Shown piece by piece: positions 35,736-47,527 of a stretch of DNA of 64,000 nt. The notes beneath the pieces are model-generated. The model was not told where the DNA came from and ran no database searches. It saw only the letters and a list, made by a program, of their open reading frames with translations. Where the stretch lies: contig NC_057376.1 in NCBI RefSeq assembly GCF_016906535.1, positions 434,001 through 498,000 on the forward strand, given 5' to 3'. Within the stretch, counting starts at the first letter, position 1. Each line of letters starts with the position of its first letter. Position numbers and translations under genes: made by a program. The stretch is from Rhizoctonia solani (taxonomy: Eukaryota; Basidiomycota; Agaricomycetes; Cantharellales; Ceratobasidiaceae).

Positions 35736-37927
35736 TTATGCCTCCTCAGCTCGAAGTAGCGGTTCCTGTTCGCCCTTGTAATGCTTCCTCAGCACCGCGG
35801 CTTTGACACCCCCTGGAAGCCTCACAGTCTCCTCTATAATTTCGTATCCATACCATTCTGGAAGCGCTCTAAACCAAACCCAGTAGTAAACCACACATAG
35901 CTTCTCCAGGTGTCAGACATTATCTGGCCAAAATAAAGGCAAGACAACACTAACCATCATGACCGCAAGCGCAACGATACAGTACGTCGCATAGAAAAAG
36001 TCGACGTCACCTCCATGGGATCCCCCCTTGGGTGGTATCCTGCGACAAGATAACATTTAGGAATCCGCAGGATAAATGATACCCAGAAACTCACCAAGGC
36101 ATAATAATCAAAGCAATGCTCTTTACCACGTAGGCCAGAACCACAATATTCGGAGCTTTATATGCATGTTTGGGGAGCCCCATCTTGGCTCTCCGATCTC
36201 TCAAAACCCAAACGCCGCACGATGTCGCCAATGCGAAAACCTAACACGATGGTAAGCTACAAGATGGTTTACTGATTGTATTTAGCCTTACCAGACCCGG
36301 GTACCCAGAGAGATCGACCAGGAATGCAAAAGTGTCGCCCGCTGGGGTAGCAACGACTAAAAACACCGACAAAGCCCATTTCAATAAAAGGGGGCCGTAG
36401 GGCGTCTTGAACCTCCCAACACGACTCCAGAACGTAGCAAATGGCAAGACGCCCTGTCTCCCTGCCTCTCTCAGCATTCGCGCATAATACAAGGTCTAGT
36501 CCCTAATAGCTTAGTTTCTACAAGGGAAGAAAGGCATAAAACTTGCCATGGCTACTATGCCCCCAAATGAATTGAGGCCGATAAAGATAGGAAACAGCTT
36601 GGTCGCCGCTGTATCTCCGTAGACCTTTCTGAAAAACAACGCACCCAGGACTTCATTGGCATTGGTGATCTCTTCTTTGGTGAGCACGATCGCAAACGAA
36701 AGGATTGTAGCGAGAAAGAGCAAAGACGAAATAACAATAGAGGCTAGACCTGCTCTACGGACTGTGCGAATAGGGTCACGACCTTTGACTTCGGCCATAA
36801 GGCCCAGAATGGTGTTCCACCCTACGAAACTAAAGTTGACCTTGGCGAAGGCTTAAATCATGTCAGTCCAGCATAAGATCTAGATAAAATTTCTTACATG
36901 TAGCAAGCGGATTCCCTTCGATCTTTGTTCCCTCGAAGGGGTGGTTTAGGTTACCCGTATAAGGGACTGATGTCCAGCCGAGCAGACAGGCCATCCCAGT
37001 AAATGATATCCTTTTGAAATTGTGAGACCACTTAGGGAAGACGATCAACAGTGCTTACAATATCAGGCTCCCAACTTTGAATGCCGTGGAAAAACTGTTG
37101 ATCCTCAACGCCCACTTGTTTGAAAACAAACAAGCTAAACAGAACGTTAGGCTCTGTTCGCGTTAGATGCAAGACACCATACTTGCAACGGCACTAGTCA
37201 ACATAGCTAGAGCAATGGACTTTTGCTTGAAGGGGGTATCTTCGATATCAAAGCCGTGGAGGATATGTCTAGCAAAAACTAATGACACAAAGTCCTAGAT
37301 TAATCAACTGTATGACGTGAGCTCCGAAATGCATACCAGTCGCACTAACGCCTGTGTAACTTAACAGGGCAGTCGTCATCGCAAAGACTGTTGAAACGAG
37401 GTACTTGGGTTTGGGATAAGCTTGCTCCTATGGTTGTTCATGATAGTCAAAAGATAATCAAATTGCCCATGGTTGCTCGTTCGTACCAGGTACACAACCT
37501 CCGCTCCCGACCTCTTGTGGCCACACATAGAAGCAAGTTCAATGTATACCATTAGTCCAGCTTAGAGATCAATCATATTAGTCGACGTTAGATGAGGTAG
37601 AAACTATGTATGGTGTACCCCAAGTAACGATCGGAGCCACGAGATAAAGTGTCACCAGTGCACCCACAGACCCAACAGATTTCAAAACGTAACTCGGGGT
37701 AGAAAATATCCCCATACCAATCTGAAAAGACATTAAAATCGGCCTATAGCCAAGAAAATTCAGAAAAAAAAGTAGCGAACCATGGCCGAGGTGTTGACGA
37801 GCGTAGCGTTGAGGAATCCAACGTTATAACCCAAAGGACTTGTTTGCTCTATTGGTGCAAGCGATGTTTCATCTTGCCCTTCCTCTCCATTATGATTAGT
37901 GTTCTGTGTATGGTCTACAAGAGCCAT
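35736..37927 (-). CDS. APC-superfamily amino-acid permease, copy A (Mup1/LAT-like)
   Basis: A 12-helix amino-acid transporter of the plasma membrane, first of three tandem copies. It starts at MALVDHTQNTNHNG (37927). Landmarks in order: EQTSPLGYNVGFLNATLV, a GMGIFSTPSYVLKSVG-type helix 1, LMVYIELASMCGHKRSG (helix 3 with the conserved E and GHKRSGAE), EQAYPKPKYLVSTVFA, ISFTGMACLLGWTSVPYTG, NTILGLMAEVKGRDPIRTVR, LTKEEITNANEVLGALFFRK, LYYARMLREAGRQGVLPFAT and FWSRVGRFKTPYGPLLLKWA. The tail is EPLLRAEEA. About a dozen short introns; no frame break was found. The family suggests uptake of neutral amino acids, perhaps methionine; specificity is inferred only. An upstream in-frame ATG at 37990 is less likely. 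Confidence 0.88.
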
Positions 37928-38341
37928 GATTTGTATCGAGCCTCGGACCAAGATGGATACAAGAAAGAGTGGCTGGTTCTGAGAAGCCAATATTTGAGAA
38001 GAGAAACAATTATATTACGCAATTAGATCCCGAACGGTAGAGTTTGGCTGTCCGAAGTGCCGTGGAGAGTGGTAGTGTTCTAATTACCCATGATTTACTA
38101 CATCTCTTCAGGTTGCTTGCACTTGTTTGTAGCTAAGTTCCGAAGTAGACCTATGGAGGGTGGCTCAGGTGCTGTGCCGCATATCAAGGTCGGACAAATC
38201 AGGTCTCAAAAAATGCGCTAATGTGTGCAACGTAAAATACTCTTGTGACTCCATATTGGCCTTCAACCACTAATACTGATTCTTGGATTTCAGTTGGTCA
38301 TTCTTAATATACGTGTCATGACTCCAGCCTCTACTGCTATA
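37928..38341. other. Spacer between permease copies A and B
   Basis: 414 bp holding the promoter of copy A and the 3' flank of copy B. No gene or RNA is visible. Confidence 0.45.
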
Positions 38342-40563
38342 TTAAGTCTCTGTTCGCCCTCCCAGCAAAGGCTCCTGTTGATCATCCATATACTTGTATA
38401 CCTTTTTGAGTGCAGTAATCTTGACGCCTCCCGGAAGAGGAACTGTTTCCTCTACAAGTTCGTAGCCGAACCACTGGGGTAGTGCACAAAGTCGCACCCA
38501 GTAGTAGAATCCAGACAGCTAAGCGAATCTCAGTTGCACGCAAGAAGTAAAGTTACAAAATTGCCCACCAGTAAAATTATAATGGCAAAAATGCAGTAAG
38601 CTGCATAAAAGAAACCCACGTCGCCACCCTTGGATCCACCCTTTGGCGGGATCCTAGATAAACAGCTAAATACCAGGTAGGAGAGCTAAATACGCGGCGA
38701 CATACCATGGCATAATAATTAATGCAATGCTCTGTACAACATACACAACTACAGCGATATTGGGGGCCTTGTATGCGTGCTCTGGTAATCCAAGTCTTTC
38801 TCTACGACGCCTTAATATCCAGACACCGCATCCTATCAACAAGGAGAAGACCTAAAACAACAATTTTAAGGCTTCTAGATGGGATCAAAATAGATTACGA
38901 ACCAGAGCGGGATAAGAAGTGAGATCGATCAAAAATACAACCGCATCTTGTGCAGGGGCAAGGACTATCAGAAGAATAGCCATGGCCCATTTCAACAACG
39001 CAGGTCCGTACGGTGTCTTGAATCTTCCGACTCGGCTCCAAAATGCGGCAAATGGTATAGTTCCTTGTCTTCCTGCTTCTCGGAGCATTCTTCCATACTG
39101 TAGTGTCTAGGCTCCGTAAGTCATGCGAACTGGTGATGGAAAATACTGTATTCACCCCTGCTACAATTCCTCCAAATGCATTGATCCCAACGAGAATAGG
39201 AAATAATTTAGTGGCCACGGTATCCCCATAAACCTTTCTCAAGAATATCACGCCCAGCACTTCGTCAGCGTTTTTCATTTCCTCTTTTGTGAGAATGATA
39301 GAAAATGATAGGATGGTGGCAATGAATAAAAAAGTTGCGATCAGCACCGATGTGATACCGGCCCTTCGGATAGTGCGAACAGGGCGGCGACCCTTGACTT
39401 CAGCCATGAGTCCTATGACCGAGTTCCACCCTAGAAAGCTGTAAAGGACCTTTACCACAGCTAGAAGTAACTTGATTGGCTTAAGAATGAACAAAATGCA
39501 TTGAAGCTGCTCACACGTAGCAAAGGGGTTTGCCTCGTACCGAGACCCTTCAAAAGGACGTCGAAGGCTGCCGCTATTAGGAACTGTTGTCCAGCCTAAT
39601 AGACAGGCTAAACCTGTCGCGGATACCCTATGAACGTATCAAACCAAGCACTCTAGTTCCGCTCAATCACTTACAAAAGCAAGCACCCCATTTGGAAGAA
39701 CGCCGCAACTCCATTCACTCTTAATGCCCATTTATTAGAGAATAAACACACTTGTATATAAACACTCTTTTAGTCGCCTACAAGCTGAACGTGACGTGAA
39801 CCCTCACCCCAAATAGCAATAGTTGACATAGCTATTGCAATCGAGCGTTGCCTGAACGGTGTGTCTTCAATGTTATACCCATGTAAGACATGCTTGGCAA
39901 AGACTAAGTTTGTCATTTGTATTAGATGCACCTGATAGTGGATTCAACTTGCCAGTAGAAATTATTCCGGAGTGGCTCAAAAACCCAGTCACAAGCGCAT
40001 AACTAGTAGAAAGCAAAAATCTCGGCCTTGGGTATGCCTCTTCCTGAATAATTCCGTGAACTGTAGGTTTAGTTTGTGCTTCAAACATAGCAATCAAGAT
40101 CTTGATCTTACCAGATATACAACTTCCGCCCCAGATCTTTTGTGTCCACACATTGAAGCCAGTTCGATATATACCATTAGTCCAGCTACGTAAATATTGT
40201 GTCAGTGCAAAGTGTGATTTGCTCGAGATTGCCAGCACATACCTAAAGTGATAAATGGGACCAATAAATATAATACGATAAGCAACCCTACTGATCCCAC
40301 CGACCTCAAAATGAAGCTAGGAGTCGAGAATACACCCATCCCTATCTGTGAAGTGACACAAGCTATAAATCAATACTAATAGCTTGCAAATCTTTGCTTG
40401 CCATCGCAGAGATGTTCATCAACGTTGCATTGGCGAAACCGAAATTGTATCCGAGCGGGCTTGTCTCCTCAATAGGTGCCAGTGCAGTCAGCGCCTGCCC
40501 AGCCTCTTCCTCGCCATCGCAAAAGGCTGAATTATCGACTACAGATTCCGTTAATGGTTGCAT
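38342..40563 (-). CDS. APC-superfamily amino-acid permease, copy B (Mup1/LAT-like)
   Basis: Second tandem copy, from MQPLTESVVDNSAF (40563) to EPLLGGRTET and TAA (38342-38344). It has the same landmarks and intron positions as copy A: IEETSPLGYNFGFANATL, GMGVFSTPSFILRSVGSVG, YIELASMCGHKRSGAEVV, EEAYPRPRFLLSTSYALV, VFAKHVLHGYNIEDTPFRQ, TGLACLLGWTTVPNSG, NSVIGLMAEVKGRRPVRTIR, LTKEEMKNADEVLGVIFLRK, MLREAGRQGTIPFAAFWSR and VGRFKTPYGPALLKWAM. The frame is open throughout, so it looks functional. It is closer to copy C than to A in the N-terminal exon (MQPL start) and is the natural reference for reading the damage in C. Confidence 0.88.
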
Positions 40564-41082
40564 GGTCTAGTTGAAGCGCCCAAAGAAGCTAGTTCCTGTA
40601 ATTGTCGCGGAGGAAGCCCCGCATGTAGTGGTCGGGCAGTCAACTCTTAATTTGGGATGGAGAATATCACGAAGTAGTTCTGATTGATCACGTGGTACGA
40701 GGATCGGAAAGCTGAAACGTTTACAGTCACTCTGGGTCTCTACAGAGCAGCCAAGATTTGCTACATGAAAATCGTGGTCACATATGGGTTTATTTCATTT
40801 CATTTTATTACTTTTATTTTAATTTTATAGAAAGCTTTGTCATTTTCACTGAGTTATTCCCGGATGTTGTGGGTATTTTCGTGTTAGCCATAGCAACAAC
40901 TTATGATTGAATCGGCAACCGGTGGCGCCAAAGACCATAAAACGAGCCAAGAAGGACAGGCAAGGACGTGCCGGTATACACCTGCCGTATCGTTCTGTAA
41001 CTTACTCCACTAATTTTGGGGTTTAACATCATTTTCATCATTATATGCATGAGTTAATTCCCTACGTTGCCAATGCTATACC
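40564..41082. other. Spacer between permease copies B and C
   Basis: 519 bp with the promoter of copy B, including a tcacgtgg site near 40688 and a T/A-rich tract (40790-40835). No gene is visible. Confidence 0.45.
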
Positions 41083-43269
41083 TCAATCATCCCGCTCTCC
41101 TCGGAGCAGTGGCTCTTCTTGACTTTCAGTACTCTCCTTATACACTTTCTTCAGCACCATAACCTTGACGCCTCCCGGAAGTGAAATTGTCTCTTCAACA
41201 AGGTCGTATCCAAGCCATTGGGGCAAAGCACAGAACCGTACCCAGTAATAGAACCCACATAACTAGGCGGAGTCATTAACTTATTCGTAGTCAAGGAAAA
41301 CAATACCCACTAATAGAAGCAGGAGCGCAACAACACAGTAGGTCGCATAGAAGAAACCTACGTCGCCACCCTTAGAACCACCCTTTGGTGGAATCCTGAA
41401 TGACACTCTCAGTATCAACCCATTGAACAATAATCGAACGACATACCAAGGCATAATTAGCAATGCAATGCTTTGTAAGACGTACACAGCTACCACAAAA
41501 TCCGGCGCCTTGTATGCGTGTTCCGGTAACCCCAATCGTTCCCTTCGATGCCGCAATATCCAAACGCCACATCCTACAAGTAGGGAAAAAACCTTCGGAT
41601 ACACACTTAAATATTGGCTTGAGCTACTTGAGGAAGATAACTAACCAGAGCAGGATAAGAGGCAAGATCGATCAAGAACACAACGGTGTCATGGGCAGGG
41701 GTAACAATAATCAAAAAAACTGCTAACGCCCATTTAAGGAGCACGGGTCCATATGGCGTTTTAAATCGTCCAATTCGACTCCAGAATGTAGCAAACGGGA
41801 GCATTCCTTGCCTTCCTGCCTCTCGTAGCATTCTTCCATAATACAATGTCTAGATGCTGTTGGCTTTGTAAAGAAGTGTCAATAGAGGCACGCACCACTG
41901 ATACTATCCCTCCGAAAGTACTAATCCCAATAAAAATAGGGAATAGTTTGGTAGCCACAGTATCACCATAAACCTTCCTCAAGAATATTGCACCAAGCAC
42001 CTCGTCAGCGTTCATCAACTCTTCTTTTGTGAGAACAATGGAAAACGAGAGTAGTGTGGTGATAAATAGAAAGGCAGTAATTAGAACCGAAGTGATCCCA
42101 GCCTTTTGGATAGTGTGGACCGGATGGCGGCCCTTGACTTCGGCCATAAGGCCGAGAATCGAATTCCAACCCACAAAATTATAAAGTACTTTGACGATAG
42201 CTAGGAGTTGTCAAGTCAGTAGACAATAGGTTACCATATGATAAAATCACTTACACGTAGCAAAAGGGTTGGCTTCGTACAATGATCCATCAAAAGGGCG
42301 TCGAGGTTGCCGCTATTAGGCACCGTGTCCACCCAAATAGACATGCCAGACCGGTCACAGATATCCTACCAGCTGGTTAGCCAGTAATTGATCACTTTCC
42401 TTGATAGCTTACAAAACGAGGCATCCATTTTGAAGAACGCCGCGATTCCATTCACTCGCAATGCCCATTTATTAGAAAACAAACACACTTATATGCAGTT
42501 AGTGTAGTTTCTTAATCGAATGGAATTGTAGAAGACCTTACCCCATATAGCCACAGTCGACATGGCTATTGCAATCAACGCTGCCGGAAAGGTGTGCCTC
42601 GATATCATAACCATGCAGAACATGTTTAGCAAAGACTATCGTTGCTATCGTAATTTGAACTCATTCGACTTCACTACAACTCACCGGTAGAGCTCACTCC
42701 AGCATGACTCAGCAAAGCAGTTACGAGCGCGAAGGCAGTGGGGAGTAGGAATCTTGGTTTTGGATATGCTTCTTCCTAGGAAAGCTCATGGCTCTATCTC
42801 TGTTTAAAGTATGACAAACAGGTCGTTGATCTTACCAGATATACCACTTCCGCCCCCGACCTTTTATGACCACACATTGAGTCAATTCAATATAAACCAT
42901 TAACCCGGCTACGTAAAATGTGTCATTGCAATGCAAGTCGACCAAGAGCCGCCAGCACATACCTAACGTAATGAGTGGCACCAAGAGGTACAATGATATT
43001 AGCAGTCCTACCGAGCCGACCGACTTCAGTATAAAGCTAGGAGTGGAGAATATACCCATTCCTATCTATAGAGACATAGTTTAAGTTAACAGGGAGTGTC
43101 AATAAAATATGCTTACCATCGCCGATGTGTTCATCAACGTTGCGTTGAAAAAATTGACATTGTAGCCCAGCGGACTTGTCTCTTCAATCGGGACTAACGC
43201 TGTTAGCTCCTGTCCTGTATCTTCGCTTTCGTACAAAACCGGATCATCAGGATTGACTAGAGGCTGCAT
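41083..43269 (-). pseudogene. APC-superfamily amino-acid permease, copy C, frameshifted
   Basis: Third tandem copy. Start MQPLVNPDDPVLYESED at 43269, end EPLLRGERDD at 41083. The second half is open and well conserved (NSILGLMAEVKGRHPVHTIQ, LTKEELMNADEVLGAIFLRK, MLREAGRQGMLPFATFWSR, RIGRFKTPYGPVLLKWAL). Compared with copy B, the 5' third lacks single bases at five places: one near 42881 (after YIEL), two between 42575 and 42600, and two between 42304 and 42330 (around GWT..VPNSG). The net loss is not a multiple of three, so the reading frame is broken there although splice sites and codons on both sides are kept. Either the copy has begun to decay or this stretch carries sequencing indels. 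Confidence 0.75.
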
Positions 43270-44515
43270 GTTTACAGATAGGATACCAGGTAGAGTCAGA
43301 TGCTAGTCGAAGCAACTACGGAGTTTGCGGTGGATCTGGTATATCAAAGTCTCGAAAAGACTAGCCTCTATCAGCAAACTTAGGTCTCTGAACCACGAAA
43401 AACCCCATATACGGTGGTTGAACAGTATTTCCCGATTTAGCAGAGGAAGATCATTGAGTACCAGCCAGTCAGGTGACGTGTTGGGACTGTAACGCACCAC
43501 TCATACAAGCTAGATGCGCATCAACCGGGTTTACTGGTCGAGGCATATTTCTATCATTCTCAATTCTATTGAACTTACTACAGTACAGAACACACATACG
43601 CCTTCAGAGGGTGAATAAGCCATTGCTAGTGAGCAAATTATCTGGCAGAACACTTTCATTAATATTAGGGGTCATGGATGGGGTACCGGACCTACAGCAT
43701 ACCCATAAGTCTTCGGTATGTTTATAGGGTGCCTTAGAAAAAGTCCGCTACAGTTAGTGATTATAGATGATTGGAGCACGACCCATCCAATTGGGCAACC
43801 AAGACCATTTGGACACCTGTGACCACAAAAAGTGGCCTCTCTTGAAATTTCCAGCACAGGAGCACTCGATAGAACTCAATGGTTGTTATCACCCCTTCGG
43901 CAGGGACTCGACATGCTCTGTAAATAAAGACATGAATGCTGCTACAACCCTCCATAACAATGCAGTGCCGGGAAACATCATCATCGCAAGGAGTCAAAAC
44001 CATGAGGTAGTTATATGTGAGGTATGATACTCCTCTCCTGAAGAACCTTGTATTGCATATGAGAGGTTTATTGATGTCTAGGTCTTGAACAAAACTCCGA
44101 AGGATACAAATTGTTACTCGGACACGAACATACGGTCAAACATCGAGATTCACGGGACCAGTATGATCAAAACCTGAATGCACAATCACTGGCCTAATCA
44201 TAATCCTTAATCAAAATGTACTAAACAAACTATCATAACCGAGACCAAAGTGAAAGGCTGGAGCTGCATATATGTATAATACGAGATAGCTCCCTGGTAT
44301 GCATGACCCAAGTACTAATTAAACTCATGGAGGCCTAGGTTTTCTCCTTGTTTCCTTACTTGCTCATTCCTTTATCCATTGTTTTGCTTGAATCGCGTCG
44401 TGGTCCATTGGTCGCAGTATACATATGTGTGTAATCCCACGCGCCAACCTTTCCCAGAAATCATAATAGATGATCAACAATCGTTTGTAGTCTACAGCTT
44501 TATATGCGGCCATAT
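43270..44515. other. Spacer without supported gene
   Basis: About 1.25 kb. ORFs up to 86 codons exist on both strands but show no motif, splice continuity or protein-like composition. The left end carries the promoter side of permease copy C. Confidence 0.45.
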
Positions 44516-45067
44516 CTAGACAGCAGTCATACAGCCTGCGATAGTACATAGAGCCCCCAGAGCTAGCAAAGGATAGAGAGGTTAGATATTTTTGGATTGG
44601 ATTTTGATATTTCAACGTACGACAGCAAAAGTTTAGGCTTGGACAATTGACAAAACCCGGATCGGCACATTGTCCACTCGGATAAGGATAGCACATCTGA
44701 CCAACTGGGCAACACCCATAACCACCAGTTACAAACATTATACACGTGTTTCTAGGAAAGGATTTCAATTAGTATAAATAAGCAAAGACGATAGATAGTA
44801 TAAGTGCTACCCAGTTGGACAGCAAATTAGACTGTCACACACCACGCTGCAATCAAGATTTTGTCTCATGAAGGCATTCGGAATAGATAGTCCCAGCCCA
44901 GTCGCACTGGCCTTGACATCGCTCGGCAATGCTGTGGCATTACTCGTAAACAGACATAATATCACCGTAAGAACATACCGGAGTACTGTGACTCGAGAGG
45001 CATCATTCCAAAAACTCAAAAAAGTGCAAGAGGTAGCCGTTGAAAACGACACTGCTCCTCCATCCAA
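44516..45067 (-). CDS. Small secreted cysteine-rich protein (effector candidate)
   Basis: Three exons join in frame: 45067 to about 44810, about 44753-44630, and a short last exon ending with TAG at 44516-44518. The N-terminus contains a signal-like hydrophobic segment (LRYVLTVILCLFTSNATALP). The start MDGGAVSFSTATS places about 30 residues before it, so the true first exon may differ. The mature part has about 14 Cys, including four CC pairs: DCSVVCDSLICCPTG, GGYGCCPVGQMCYPYP, SGQCADPGFVNCPSLNFCC, then PLGALCTIAGCMTAV. The GCCPxGxxC pattern is common in secreted Cys-rich proteins of plant-associated basidiomycetes. No enzyme domain is seen. A role in host interaction is inferred from secretion, size and Cys content only. 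Confidence 0.6.
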
Positions 45068-45230
45068 ACGAACTTACCGCATTTAAGACGGTTTCACTGG
45101 CGCTCAGACACTAGCCAAGACGACAGAGCTCATTTTCTTGGCTGTGAAAATCAGGGCATCCGGTGTTCGAATGAATCGAGCCTCATGCACGGACCTTGTC
45201 ATATCAGATGTACAGGTCTCGTGGTGGGTA

Positions 45231-45615
45231 TTAGAATACAAATTTCTTCATGTGATGCCAGCATGCGTACAGGCGATCACTGTATTCATCTGGGCCCCAA
45301 GTGTCATTTTTAGATAGTTCTGGACAAGTCAGATAGTTGATATTCTGAGTCTCGTTTACACCATATGCGCTGCTACGAAAATAATAGCATAGAAACCAAT
45401 ATATCTCAATCACTTGAGTCGTATCAACCTGCACTGTGGGTCACCTTAGTTCCATCTAAGTAGTGCTGCAACGCCTAATAACATGGGGCAAAACCAAGTA
45501 CTTAACATAACATTTGCTCTACCTTGGGCTGCCGCGTGATTGACTGGGAGTCGGTATTGTAATATACCAGATTTTGGCAAGTAGTAAACTCCGCAATGCA
45601 TTCCGATGGCATCAT
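45231..45615 (-). CDS. Unassigned small protein, tentative
   Basis: A minus-strand frame beginning at or before MMPSECIAEFTTCQNLVYY and reading on through NTDSQSITRQPK. Across a likely 95-bp intron (gtagag...gtgcag) it continues as VDTTQVIEIYWFLCYYF, SSAYGVNETQNINYLTC and DEYSDRLYACWHHMKKF. It has several Cys and N-glycosylation-like NET/NDT sites, as in secreted proteins, but no signal peptide is attached to this piece. It could be the 3' part of a gene whose first exon is the 45729-46259 frame. I do not recognise the family. Confidence 0.3.
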
Positions 45616-45728
45616 CCTATCGGGTGATTCGTTCACTATTTTTGAACTGGTAGAATACAACCGGACATTGAATCCCAGGATATATATACTATATCTAGCT
45701 ATTATGAAGACTCAAAGATGATCGGCAT

Positions 45729-46259
45729 TTATGAATAAGATACAATAGCTGGCATTGGTAGCAAGGAACCGGTGGCGAAAGGTGTTCTTTCATGATCATG
45801 ATCATGATATGCAGCAGCGTTGTTCAATTTATCGAGTTCAGGGAGCATCCATATGCGGTGATATGCAGAGCTCCAGAACTCATTATAGCTCTGGTTTCCA
45901 CCCTCACTAGCAATATACAACTTGGTTCTATAGGGCGAGGCAAAATTCTTCCTTCCCTCCAAACACTTCATTTGTATGTTTTCTGCCCAGGTATACGCCT
46001 CGATAAGGCATGTGTGTAGGACACAACATCTTATCCTATATATGAAATACACGCTGCCTTTGACCATAGGTAGGAACCTATGGCTTGAGGATACTGAGAA
46101 GTGAAGGCTTAATCTTTTCATCACCTCCAAAATAAGCATATGATTGATTTTGTAGGTCATTTTGTGTTGAACAGACTTCCAGTTACATAAAGGTGTCGCG
46201 CATGCACACACAAAGGGCAGCCAAATGACGCCGATCAACACAACATAATCAAACCCCAT
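45729..46259 (-). CDS. Unassigned protein with signal-like N-terminus
   Basis: A 176-codon minus-strand frame starting MGFDYVVLIGVIWLPFVCAC, which has the form of a signal peptide (short start, hydrophobic core, Ala-x-Ala-like CACATP). The rest is irregular and includes NQSYNEFWSSAYHRIWML and AAAYHDHDHERTP. The latter is encoded by a catgat repeat at 45791-45808. Internal splice signals exist, so only the first part may be coding. No known domain is present. It faces the plus-strand gene beginning at 46410 with a short divergent gap. Confidence 0.3.
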   Translation of the reverse strand: MGFDYVVLIGVIWLPFVCACATPLCNWKSVQHKMTYKINHMLILEVMKRLSLHFSVSSSHRFLPMVKGSVYFIYRIRCCVLHTCLIEAYTWAENIQMKCLEGRKNFASPYRTKLYIASEGGNQSYNEFWSSAYHRIWMLPELDKLNNAAAYHDHDHERTPFATGSLLPMPAIVSYS

Positions 46260-46409
46260 ACACTTCCTGAAATGTCAATCCTTGCATCGCCCAGGCACCT
46301 CGAGGCTTCCAAAGATAAGAGCAGCGATAAACGCCCATACTATGACATGAAATATAGATGTACCATTGAATTTACCTCCCTTGTTCCTTCCATTCTCCGC
46401 CATCACCAC

Positions 46410-47527
46410 ATGACCAGCAACGAGACTTTCACTCACGTTGAGGCGCCATCCAGCATCGGACATGGCTCTCTCCAAACTAGTCCTCTTGGGCCCTCCAGTT
46501 CACGTGCGCCTAATGCACAAGGGGTCACGTACGTTCGGGTGGGGCGTGGCATAGTACCCACAACTCGATACGAAAAAAGCGCGGCGAGAGGCAGAAGCAA
46601 CGCTGATGAGTTTGCTACTAGTAGCATGTACAGTCCCGATGGGGAGACAAGCCCAGGAGGATCGACGAAACCAAAGTGGTATAAGCAGCCTTTCATTAGA
46701 GGACGGAATATGTCTTTACAAGGCATTTTGTCCGGAAGGTCTTCCACTAGCACGGCCTCCAACAAGTCGCCTATCATATACCAAGAGGCGGAACTACCTA
46801 TCATTGACGTTGCGCCACCCCCTCCAGTGGATCGAGTAGGTACTTCTATTTTCCGGAATTTTATCGCTCACTTTGATACTCGGTGCAGGGCGCTCAAAAT
46901 GAAGCAGGTCCTAGTAAACTGAGAAAACCTCGATCCCAGAGTCCACTCACCCCTACGTATACACCACCATCACCCACTCACCCCATAACCCGAACTCAAC
47001 GCACCCTTCATCCACTACCACTACGCTCAGTTCAAAGCATGTTCCTTCAACACCCCAACACTCGGGCTCATAACGTAACCGAAGACGACGAAGACGGGCA
47101 GCTTCTTCTTGACTTGCTCGGAGTCACAGAGCGCCCACTGACACATTTGCGCGAACCTGAACAATCACAGCTACAACATATACCCACCTCCGAGCCGGAA
47201 CTAGAACCAGAACCAGAACCAGAGCAGCGCTTGACGCCGCCCCCAGTTAGACGGCTGCCCATCCCACCACAGTTCCCGGCTCCGGTACTGAATATACCCC
47301 CACCTCACGATTCTCAAGACGCATTCGCTTACGTCTTTGGTCCGACTCCGCGATCGTCATTTGTAGATCCTCGGGGCTCTATTCCACCACCTCCATATGT
47401 TCAGCGTCAATCAGCGGTGCTGGATAGGTATATGAATCCTACTCGCAATCAATCGCCTTCGGACCACAAGACAGGGGATCTCCCCCCTGTAGCGCCATTA
47501 AGCATCCGGCGTAGAGATAGGGACTAG
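46410..47527 (+). CDS. Pro/Ser-rich disordered protein
   Basis: Two exons joined in phase across an intron at about 46834-46889 (gtaggt...gtgcag). I chose MTSNETFTHVEAPSSIGHG at 46410; the in-frame ATG at 46272 would add 46 residues of poor composition. The protein is hydrophilic: a Gly/Arg patch (YVRVGRGIVPTTRYEKS), KPKWYKQPFIRGRNMSLQG, an acidic-hydrophobic AELPIIDVAPPPP, then a long Pro-rich part. That part includes SPLTPTYTPPSPTHP, an EPELEPEPEPEQ run, TPPPVRRLPIPPQFP and DPRGSIPPPPYVQRQ. Pro-rich segments such as these often bind SH3 or WW domains, but no folded domain is visible and the function is unknown. Confidence 0.65.

Noticed and set aside
45785..45812. catgat tandem repeat as a regulatory element
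   Set aside because: It is a short simple repeat, possibly coding for His-Asp; nothing else supports a regulatory role.
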